NCBI GenBank assembly: GCA_910589415.1
Contig: OU342630.1
Coordinates: 5,270,001 to 5,334,000, forward strand
DNA length: 64,000 bases
Direction: 5' to 3'
Origin: Malachius bipustulatus
Lineage: Eukaryota; Arthropoda; Insecta; Coleoptera; Melyridae
Under the pieces are notes generated by a model that was not told the DNA's origin, searched no databases, and saw only the letters and a list, made by a program, of their open reading frames with translations. Position 1 is the first letter of the stretch. Every line of letters starts with the position of its first letter. Shown one piece after another: positions 55,468 through 64,000 of this stretch. The translations under genes and the position numbers were made by a program.

Positions 55468-57526
55468 ATATCGTCGCTGTCAGTACGAAGGGGCCTATCT
55501 CAATATTTGGCGAAAATGAGTTATTCCCATAAAAATACTTAAAAGAACCATAACTATGTTGTGACGAACTGACATATCTCCATAAGAAACCGTGTGGCCA
55601 TTATTCAATTTTAGCGGTGTGGCATATCTCATTTTAGACATAAAAATATTTTTGCGTACAGGCCAATATCGAGATTGGCCTCTTCGTAGCATCTAGTTAC
55701 ACGGTTTCCTGGCCAATCTCAACATATGCCTTTACGTTGTAATATTCTTGCAACATATTTAAGTTAGGCCCACATACCTAATAATATTTATACCTAATCA
55801 ATCATTTTAAAATAGTTTAATTAACAGAAAGGTAGGTAAACAGTTTTAATAATATAAATATTAATTTATTAATATCTATTTATGATATTAGTGTTAAAAG
55901 TGAAGTTTTATTTGTGAGTGGAAATGTTTGTGAAATGAGCGAAGCGTAGCGGAGCGAATTTTACAAATTTCACGAAGATGATAAAATCACTTTTAAGACG
56001 AATATCATACAATGGTTTTTGTAAAACCGCTCTATTTTGATAATAAAATTGATGAATTTATGAAAACTAAAAATTAAAGACCCTTACGAAAAACACATTT
56101 TAGAAAAAACCGCAGTACGAAATATAAAAGAAAAATGTAAGGCTGAGGCTCAGAACAACTCAACGATTTTTAGTGGATGCTTTGATCTACAGCAAGTTAT
56201 TAATCTGCCTATTTGCAGTGATGGTTCAGTGTTCTACAAAAGAAGATTAAGCGTTTTCAATTTGACGGTTTATAATCTAGCCAGTAGAGATTGTTTTTGT
56301 TTTACCTGGCATGAAGGAGCAAGTGGTCGCGGTGCTTCTGAAATTGCAACGGCTGTATTTGAAGTTCTAAAAAATTACGACCAAGAAAATAAAGTTAAAT
56401 CTGCCAACCTGTTCGCTGATGGCTGCGGAGGGCAAAATAAAAACTCTATAATGGCCGCTGCTCTTTTTTACGTAGTGTTAAATAGTAAAAATTTGAAAGA
56501 GGTATCTCTTCGCTTCTTCTCTCCTAATCATGGCCAAAATGAAGGATACTCGGCGCATAGTGCCATAGCTCATGCACGTAAGAAAGCTAGTGACTTGTTT
56601 ACACCAAGCCAACTAGTGCCTGTATTTCGCCTAGCCAGGCAAAAAAAGCCTTACTTAGTTAAAACTCTAAATTTTGACGATTTTTATGATTTTAAAAAAA
56701 TTAGCGAAGATTACAGATTTAAAACAATCAAAACCGACGATGATGGCATTAATTTTAAATGGACCGACATCTTTGAGTTTTTAGTAAAAAAAGATAGTCC
56801 AAATAATTTATTTTTTAAAACGAGTCATTTAGACAATCAGTATCGATCCATAACCTTAAAACGAAAAACCGGAGGAACTATAACTCTTTCAAAGTTAAAC
56901 AAAGAACCAAAGCCAATATCTTGGCTAAAATACAACGACCTGATGGCACTATGCACGGGTATCAAACCTGTCATTAGATGTCCTGAAGATGTTTTGTTTT
57001 ATCGTTCTTTGCCACACACATCTGAGTAACGTATTATTAATTAGCAGTAGAGTTGTGTTTTATTTTTTTGTTCAACCTGGATTATAATAATTACCTGGGT
57101 GTAGAATTTTGTTTCATTTTTTCCTGCTGTTGTTTAAGTTTGAAATAATGCATTATAATGTTGTTTCTAAATAAAAATACGTGTTTAAGAAAATCTGATT
57201 TTTTTTAACAGAAATATAATAGTTGATTTAGTTTTAACAAAGAGGCATATCTGCTTTGTCAAACAGCCAAACATTTGTTTTTGTTATTACGAACGGGCCT
57301 ATCTTCTTAATAATTTATTTACAGAAAAAGTCTAATATTTTCTTTCAAAAAAGATTATGTCTCAATGTTCTAAGTATACTTTTGTGCTATATATAAAAAA
57401 ACAGGTTCTGATAATGAATTATATCTCGTGCTACAGACAAAATGAACAGTAGAGTTTTCTTTAAAACGTTCTCCTGAAAAGTTGTAAAATCAGAGATAGG
57501 CCCCTTCGTACTGACAGCGACGATAT
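55468..57526 (+). mobile_element. DNA transposon with 34-bp TIRs carrying a DDE-like gene
   Basis: ATATCGTCGCTGTCAGTACG at the left continues for 34 bp and is exactly inverted at the right (CGTACTGACAGCGACGATAT). The 2.06-kb interior carries one long coding exon. The target may be TA. The superfamily is uncertain. Confidence 0.8.
56079..57029 (+). CDS. Transposase-like exon (RNase-H-fold, DUF7869-like)
   Basis: The frame is open from just after a stop at 56076-56078 (preceded by an AG that could be a splice acceptor) for 316 codons; the first ATG is at 56229. Motifs in order are FDLQQVINLPIC, FYKRRLSVFNLTVYN, FTWHEGASGRGASEIA, LFADGCGGQNKN (likely catalytic Asp) and FFSPNHGQNEGYSAHSAI. These match a protein family common in arthropod genomes that is thought to be a DDE-type transposase (DUF7869-like); the name is from memory. 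The catalytic core reads without a break between perfect TIRs, but the N-terminal part of such proteins is absent, so an upstream exon may be lost. Confidence 0.7.
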   Translation, partial: DPYEKHILEKTAVRNIKEKCKAEAQNNSTIFSGCFDLQQVINLPICSDGSVFYKRRLSVFNLTVYNLASRDCFCFTWHEGASGRGASEIATAVFEVLKNYDQENKVKSANLFADGCGGQNKNSIMAAALFYVVLNSKNLKEVSLRFFSPNHGQNEGYSAHSAIAHARKKASDLFTPSQLVPVFRLARQKKPYLVKTLNFDDFYDFKKISEDYRFKTIKTDDDGINFKWTDIFEFLVKKDSPNNLFFKTSHLDNQYRSITLKRKTGGTITLSKLNKEPKPISWLKYNDLMALCTGIKPVIRCPEDVLFYRSLPHTSE

Positions 57527-57740
57527 ATCCCATTCCAGATGTTTTTAAATTAGAGTTGAGTTGACTATGGAAAAAAGTTGAATTATATTGGTAGGTACCT
57601 CTTCGAAGGAGCTTGAAGGAGCTTTGCACTACCTTTGACAAGCTAAATTTTCAATAAAAGTTATGGATGTTTCTAATCAAAGTTGACGTCGAATGTATAT
57701 TTTAACTACGCTACGCTACGCTGCCAAAATAGCAGAATAA

Positions 57741-59233
57741 TACAGGGTGAGGCGCGAGAACCTTAGGGCATTTTTATATGGAGAAGTCCTGGGAGTAGAA
57801 GTCTAAAAATTTGTACGTGTATGATATCGGTTTTGCCGAGCTGAACTAAAATATTCACAACCCCTCACCATTTCCGGTTATACCGGAAGTTGCCATCAAC
57901 TTTCTTATTTTAAATGGGACACCCTGTATATTATTATATTTTCAGATTATCTGAAAAAATGCAATAAAAATGGGGTTTACAGTTCAAAATTGTACCGAGT
58001 GGTTTATGAGTTATAAACAAATGAAAACCGCAATTTTCTATTTTCAAAGCAGCTTAGGTCGAAAACGGGTCAAGATATCGGAAAACGGCTTACATGTCCC
58101 TATCTTAACTTTTCATGTAGTATCCTATGGTGCTGATGAAATGTGTATACAACGTGATGAAAAATAAGCGATTTTCAAAAAAAAATAATAATAGTTATTT
58201 ATTATACAAGAGAAAAAAGTGATAAATTTTAGCTCGAGATGTGATAGCGGAGGGGACAAACACATCGAGAGCTAAAATCGCACTTTTTTCTCGTGTGTTA
58301 TATACAATTTTTTTCTGCGAGAAAAAATATCAGTGTTAGAATGTCGAAAAACGTAGTTGGATAACTGAAAATTATGTCGGAAAAATGATTTATGTTAAAC
58401 TTGGATTTTCAAACTGTCCTTTAGCGTAATTGACGTTGCCTGGGTAACGAAAACGAAACGATTTAATTATTACATAAACGTCATATTAATGTAATTAAAA
58501 TTGAAGACAGTTTTGCAAAGATTGCAAGTTAGTTTTCGATGAGTGAATTTAATAATATGGATAGTGATTGTTATGAAAATTCCCTTAATAATTGCCATTT
58601 GGATAATAAGGTAACTTTCCTTTACGTATATTTTTGATATAAATTTAATGATATCTGAGTGTTAATAGTAGCTATACCTAAGCCGCCATTTCGGGGAAAT
58701 AAGTACTCATTTATTTCCCTGCTAATTCATTTATTTCCCCGATAAGATGCAGCTCATATAATGAGGCATTTTTCTACCTGTCAACGGGGAAAAAAGGTCA
58801 AACTTATAGCCCGTCGCAGAAAAAAAAATATTTTTTTTGTAGGTACTCTAGAGTAGTATACAAAAAGTTAGGATAGGGACATGTAAGCCGTTTTCCGATA
58901 TCTTAACCCGTTTTCAAGCTAAGCTGCTTTGAAAATGGAAAATAGCAATTTTCATTTGTTTATAACTCATAAATTGGTCGTTACAAATTTGAACTGTGAA
59001 CATCATTTTTTTTACTTTTTTTCAGGCAATCTGAAAATGTAATAATATACAGGGTGTACCATTTAAGAAAAGAAAAATATGGCTACTTCCGGTATAACCG
59101 GAAGTGGCTTGGGTTGTGAATATTTTAGTTCAGCTCGTCAAAACCGAAATTATACACGCACAAATTTTTAGACTTCTACTCCCAGGACTTCTCCATATAA
59201 AAATGCCCTAAGGTTCTCGCGCCTCACCCTGTA
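57741..59233. mobile_element. Foldback element (TACAGGGTGAGGCGCGAGAA ends) with a central insertion
   Basis: TACAGGGTGAGGCGCGAGAA is inverted at the right as TTCTCGCGCCTCACCCTGTA, with arms of about 420 bp including the shared core (TTATAAACAAATGAAAAC ... CATGTCCCTATCTTAA). About 650 bp near the centre (58170-58830) is unpaired and seems to be another insertion, with TTTTTTTCTGCGAG at one side and GTCGCAGAAAAAAAA at the other and its own hairpin at 58204-58305. Confidence 0.85.
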
Positions 59234-59340
59234 TATTTGATGTAGATATGTTAAACTTACTTTAAAAATAGGTTTCATTTGCAATTTTTTATAATAAGTT
59301 TTTATAATTAATATGTTCTTTTGTGTTTTTCCAACTACCT

Positions 59341-61192
59341 CTGTAGTACAGTCATTTGGTGTTCAAAAAGAGGGTTACCTGGAAAGTTTTCCGGGAATTT
59401 TGAAAATTGGTGATTTTATAGATTTTGACATGCTCTTTCCGAATTTTTACTTTGCCACCTCGTATCTTTGCCGCTCGCGCCGCCATATTGAAAAAATGGC
59501 GTCCAAAAACAGTTTTTTAACAATATCTTCTTTCCCTCTCATTTTACGATGAAAATAGTTATGTAATAAATTAAACTAGAGAAAATTTCCTACAATTTAT
59601 GTGATAATCTTTTTTTCGTAAAATCAATAGTTTCAGCGTACGAGAGCCACAAATCAAGATACATCTACAACAACACGTGTTTTTCGTATATTAACGAAAA
59701 ATGGGAAAAACTGTGTCACAAGATAAATTCCTAGGCAACGATGCAAACAAGAAACGCCCCATTGAAATGTTGAAGACAAAATTTGAAGCTGCGAACTTCA
59801 TGGTCAAGAAAGCCAAGGAAGATATGCGGATACTCTAATAGTCAATACGGCAATCAACATTTCATCTACATTTGATTCCGTAATAGTTGTCGGCGAAGAT
59901 GTAGATCTTCTTATTCTCTTGGCTCTATCTACGCGTTCAAACATACATATATATTCTCAAACCAGGAAAAGGAAAAATTTCGCAACAAATAGATTCAACA
60001 AAAAGTGTCATAGATAAAATAGTCGCAGATGACATATTTTTCGTGCACGCTTTCAGTGGCTGTGATACAGCATCAGCACTCTTTAATCAAGGAAAAATAA
60101 AATGTGCTAATGTACTCCGAAAAAACGAGATTTAAACGAGCTTGTCTAGGTATTCAAAAACCAAAATTCCGATGCAGAGATCATCGCTGAAGCTGGGGAA
60201 CGCTTCCCCCTTGCATTGTATGGTAACAGTGGCATAAATAGTATGTCGTTAAACAACTATAGATATACATGCTTCACAAAATAAGCATACAAAAATAAAT
60301 TTAATATTACATCGCTGCCACCTACAGAAGCAACAGCACGACAACATTAGTTCCGAGCCTATTACCAGGTTCAGCTGCAGTGGGATGGAGTTGAAAAAAA
60401 TGCAGGGCTATGGAAATGGAAAAAAAAGCAATAATGGGCTAATTCCTGTCACCACGCTCGAGCCCCCAGCTCCGGAAACCTTGTTAAAATTTATTTCTTG
60501 CAAATGCAAAAAAGGGATGTCGGGGAGCCTGGGGAAAATTACACTGAAAGATAGCGATGAATAAGAAGAAACAGACTATTTTCGAGCAAACATATGACGA
60601 AATCGAGAAACAAAAGGATTACAATGAAGCTGATGATCCCATTGCGGATGTCGTGGGAGAAAGGTCTATAGGAAATACCTATAATACCTATGTGACATTT
60701 CGCTCGGTACTGATGATCAACTCGCAAAACCTGGCCGATCAAGGATAGCGAAGCGAAGAAGAATGCGTTAAATTTTGTAATAGTGCGTTACAAGTGGCCT
60801 ACTGGGGATACCACACCAAAAAAATGCGCCAATTACTCATGGTGGTGTCTAAATAAGTTATTTAGCCAAAACGCATGTTTGAGTGGACTTTGCGGTGCTC
60901 GTACGCAAAAACTATTGATTCTACAAAAATAAAGATGACTACATAAATTGTAGGAAATTTTCTCTAGTTTAATTTATTACATAAATATTTTCATCGTAAA
61001 ATGAGTCGGAAAGAAGATATTGTTAAAAAAATGTTTTTGGACGCCATTTTTTCAATATGGCGGCGCGAGCGGCAAAGAGACGAGGTGGCAAAGTAGAAAT
61101 TCGAAAAGAGCACGTCGAAATCTATAAAATCACCATTTTTCAAAACTCCCGGAAAACTTTCCAGGTAAAACTACCAAATGACTGGACTACTG
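59341..61192. mobile_element. Long-TIR transposon with a cysteine-rich protein remnant
   Basis: Left arm 59341-59640 and right arm 60905-61192 are inverted (for example TACCTGGAAAGTTTTCCGGG; GGACGCCATTTTTTCAATAT). Between them lies a decayed coding region on the plus strand. By eye the TIRs of about 290 bp are well kept, while the gene is broken. Confidence 0.75.
59700..60560 (+). pseudogene. Transposon-encoded protein remnant with CXC-like C-terminus
   Basis: Pieces in several plus frames give FEAANFMVKKAKEDA, VIVVGEDVDLLILL, HAFSGCDTASALFNQGK, AEAGERFPLALYGN, SLNNYRYTCF, SLPPTEATARQH, FRAYYQVQLQWDG and VTTLEPPAPETLLKFISCKC. This is the order of a large protein family found in insect transposons (GEDxDLL, FxGCDTxSA, PPAPExLL, then a cysteine-rich CXC-type tail). 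The tail here is cut after CKCKKG. At least four frameshifts or stops. The molecular role in transposition is not known to me. It lies between well-matched long TIRs and is probably the remnant of the autonomous form. Confidence 0.75.
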
Positions 61193-62830
61193 GCATTTTA
61201 AATAATCGAATAAGGTATAATATTCAAGGTATATTAAACTACCTAGTCATAGAATGATTGACAGGTGCCTAATAATTAAATGTGATGGAACTTTCTTAAC
61301 TAAAGTTAAAACTTTAATAATGAAAGGCCAATAATTATACAATACTTTTCACTAATTTACATTTTTCAATATAAATTTATTTAATTGTAATAAAGAAAAA
61401 TTATTCCTTATAACATACGGGCCACGTGGAACTCGTAGCTCAGATAGATTGTCCAGGGTTTCAAACTTTAAGAAAAAATATCACAGCCAACTTGAATTTA
61501 AAAACATCTGGAATGGGATATATGCAGACTTTTCAGACTTCAGCCACCGCAATGTTTTGTTTGCGACGAACATACAAGGCGGACACTATAATATTAGGGA
61601 AATCGAAGAACCGCAATGAAAATGCATATTAGGTACTCACGAAAATGGTAATATATGATAGCACACTTACGCTTTTCGGTGTACCTGCTTGCAGGCCTTC
61701 CGGTGTCGAACGACGAGTTTCATAATGCACTATTGTATTATATCGGGAGTCCAGGTTTATGATTACGATCGAGTGTAGATTTGGTGTTTTAGTAAATAAA
61801 TAAAATTGTGAGAAAACTACTGGGAGAAAAGATATATAGACTTCCTTCCGTTTACAAAAAACTCTAGGGTCATTATTTACATCTGGGTATCCTACAGTTT
61901 CATTATGGCACCTATAAAGGGGTGGACGACGTACCTATACACCTATAGTAACACCAAGAAAGTATTCGTTTGCTTTGCAAATGCATGGTTATCAAAAAAA
62001 ACGGCACTAAAAATCGGTATAGGGAGTACGGTCCTGGTTAGCATCGCACATAATAAACAAGCAGTACAAGCACTAGCAGTGGTGTTGATGTTGATCCGTC
62101 AAGGCCAACCGCTTCGTAATTTTCCCGACGGTACAGGTCAGTATCTGAAAGAATATAGCTTTTTCATATCTTATCCAGACTATAGGGACTGAGGTCACGC
62201 TTTTTGGAATGCAAATGCAAAATACATGCAAATATCAAAATAATAATCGTGCTACTGTTAATTTCGAAGATATTCCTTGCCCTGAAAGTGAATAAAAAAT
62301 TAGAAATTCGACCGTAGTGTCAAAGAACCCTTAGGTATCACCTTAATATTAGTTTGCAATAGCTTTTTTAGTTTCTTAGCCACCCAGCACCTCTATTTCG
62401 CTACTCGGTCCCGAAAAAATTGATGGAACTTAGGATACGTGGATGTAAATATTTACCATCTCTAGGTATAATACGTTCACTTATTATTGATGAAGCAGGA
62501 AACTTTGAAATTGTGCTTCTGTGTTGACCAAAATAAAAAGTTCTTTGATACCAATCGTAATTATTATCGCAAATATCAGCTGATTAATATATTGAAGGTT
62601 GAGTGAACACTGACATTGTCAAATTGTCTCAAATGATTCAGAACATTGTTGCACAATTTTCGTAGAATCTTTACATAGTTGTTATTTAGTTGTGTTTTTT
62701 CGGCTTTATACAATTTATCAATTTATTGGCAACGGTCCAATAAATGTTTCAGTTTTGAGTTTTGAAAAAAATGCAAAAAAGGTTAATAATTTTCTACCTT
62801 AATTTATTTTCTATTGACGTAACATTTTTA
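61193..62830. other. No recognised gene; unclassified repeat fragments
   Basis: At about 61487-61521 the sequence TTTAAAAACATCTGGAATGG recurs as its complement just outside the transposon at 57527, so both are parts of one repeat. At 61640-61830 there is a promoter/LTR-like stretch with AATAAATAAA. A 95-codon frame at 61905-62192 (+) is not recognised. Confidence 0.35.
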
Positions 62831-63085
62831 TACAGGGTGTTCCTTGGTTAAGTAATGGCGAAATTGTCAATTTTTTAAATAGAACACATTATTACATTAT
62901 CATATTTTTTGAGAAAATCCAATAAGAATGAGTTTTAAGTTTAAACTTAGTAGGTTATGAGTTATAAACATGAGTGAAAATCTCAAGTTTTTCATTTTAA
63001 AAGCAGCGTATATACCGGAAATTACTGCAAATGTCGTAAAACAGCCAATATGTCCCTATCTTAATGTGGTAGCGTACTCTGTGGG
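62831..63085. mobile_element. Half of a TACAGGGTG-type foldback
   Basis: TACAGGGTGTTCCTTGG starts a left arm that contains GAGTTATAAACATGAGTGAA and ATGTCCCTATCTTAA, the shared foldback core. The right half is missing. The sequence changes at a CAGGGATGGGCG end (63086). Confidence 0.65.
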
Positions 63086-63200
63086 CAGGGATGGGCGTGT
63101 AAACACTTCAACTCTTCACATGTAAACAACTAAATTGTTTACACAGCCCATTTTCATGTAAAGAACGTAAAGAAAGTACCTAAACAATGTAAACAATTAA
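63086..63200. other. hAT-like terminus
   Basis: CAGGGATGGGCGTGTAAAC followed by repeated GTAAAC/TGTAAA motifs resembles the end at 12571. The other end is not found. The hAT assignment is by appearance only. Confidence 0.35.
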
Positions 63201-63204
63201 TTTT

Positions 63205-63340
63205 ACTATGATAAATAATATAGTAATAATAATAATATTTATTGATTCCAGCAGGTTTTCACCCAGTTACAGGAAAACAACTCTATCGAATTACAACTTA
63301 AAAATGAATATCGATCAAGTATACATTGAGCGTAGTATGA
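63205..63340 (-). mobile_element. 3' end fragment of a LINE related to element A
   Basis: ATTCCAGCAGGTTTTCACCC at 63246 resembles ATTCCAGCACGTTTACACCC at 34170, the 3' end of element A, in the same orientation, and is preceded by a TAATAA-rich tail. Only the tail and about 100 bp remain. Confidence 0.45.
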
Positions 63341-63379
63341 ATAAATACCCAAACATAACTAAACAAAACCTTTTTTATA

Positions 63380-64000
63380 CCCCGCATCCCATCTAAAAAA
63401 CGGCAGATAATTAATCCAGAAGATACGGGAAAAATATAAAATCACGGACATTTCGGCTTGAAAATTCACTTCCGATCCGGCGTTCTTACGGTGATTAGTA
63501 GAGTGTTGAAACTTCCGATCCGGTGTTATTACGACGAGTAGTGGTATTGACTTCCGATCCAGTGATAAACCGCCGTAGGTAGATAGATTGTGCGAGATCT
63601 AATTCACTCCCGATCCGGTGTTATTAAAGTTAGTAGTGGCGAGATAGTAGTAGTTTGAATCAATTCATGGACCGGCCATCCGCGTACCGCGTTCCGAAAG
63701 AATAGTCCAAACCCCGAGTTAGCGCCGTTTCCAATCTTACGAGACTAGAGCAGACCACCCTCCAACTCCGTGTCAAGGTAGGTGGTAATTAATACCAGCC
63801 GTAATTTTTCTTTTGTATTTGGTTGTGCCCCGAACATCCTTCAACCGTCCTTTCTCTCTGTTCATTCCCGGAACTCGCTATAGCAACAAAGGCCCCGTCC
63901 TTGTCGTGAGATTGCTTACCCCGGGGTCGCAGGGGGTAATCTCGTGGTGGTGGCGCGGTCTGGTACTCGTCCAAACAGCACGCCGAACCTCAGCCCCTCC
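63380..64000 (+). mobile_element. Long LTR, second copy (runs off the window)
   Basis: Homologous, in reverse orientation in the window, to about 9560-8900. Matched blocks include ACGGACATTTCGGCTTGAAA, the GGTGGTAATTAATACCAGCC phrase and GGGGGTAATCTCGTGGTGG. Near its start, CTTCCGATCCGGTGTTATTA is repeated about four times imperfectly (63468-63635), an expansion not seen in the other copy. It is cut by the window end, so the body of a retrotransposon may follow. Confidence 0.65.

Overview
This window looks like a piece of an insect genome, possibly a beetle (that order is a guess from the repeat types). It is AT-rich and non-coding apart from one host exon. At 48534-48834 (+) a 301-bp exon with clean GT-AG boundaries encodes part of a C2 domain. 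It matches staccato (Unc13-4A / BAIAP3-UNC13D family), so much of the window is probably giant, transposon-filled intron of that gene. No rRNA, intact tRNA gene, CRISPR array or bacterial-type operon is present.

Layout. 1-1592: gag-only LTR retrotransposon abutting a decayed non-LTR element (1593-4165, -). 4200-14900: small DNA elements and foldbacks, a Myb/zeste-type transposon ORF (7423-7722) and a long LTR with primer-binding site (8311-9560, -). 14982-18060: decayed Penelope-like element with a foldback inserted in it. 18368-20072: tRNA-derived SINE split by a 1.46-kb TIR transposon. 20229-21075: foldback. 21080-27581: LOA-like non-LTR remains interrupted by a 1.94-kb TIR element. 27582-30787: three consecutive foldbacks. 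30949-40985: a nested stack, in which a foldback holds a TIR transposon, which holds a second copy of itself and a palindromic element; the latter contains a PHD-finger non-LTR element that surrounds a solo LTR and an RNase-H-bearing non-LTR element. 41142-48316: foldbacks, one carrying a mariner-like transposase and a complete SINE. 48534-48834: the host exon. 48890-52158: another copy of the TIR transposon, with two inverted insertions inside it. 52234-61192: more foldbacks, a transposon with a 317-codon open DDE-like exon (55468-57526), and a cysteine-rich transposon-protein remnant (59700-60560). 62831-64000: truncated elements and a second copy of the long LTR, opposite in orientation to the one near 8.3-9.5 kb.

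Most elements are dead or non-autonomous, but many insertion boundaries can be read to the base because related copies or the filled-in coding sequence show the empty site. The main value of the window is therefore as a dated stack of insertions. Many palindromic elements with TACAGGGTG-like ends also share an internal core, and one of them (42020-44087) still holds the mariner-like transposase that may have mobilised the group.
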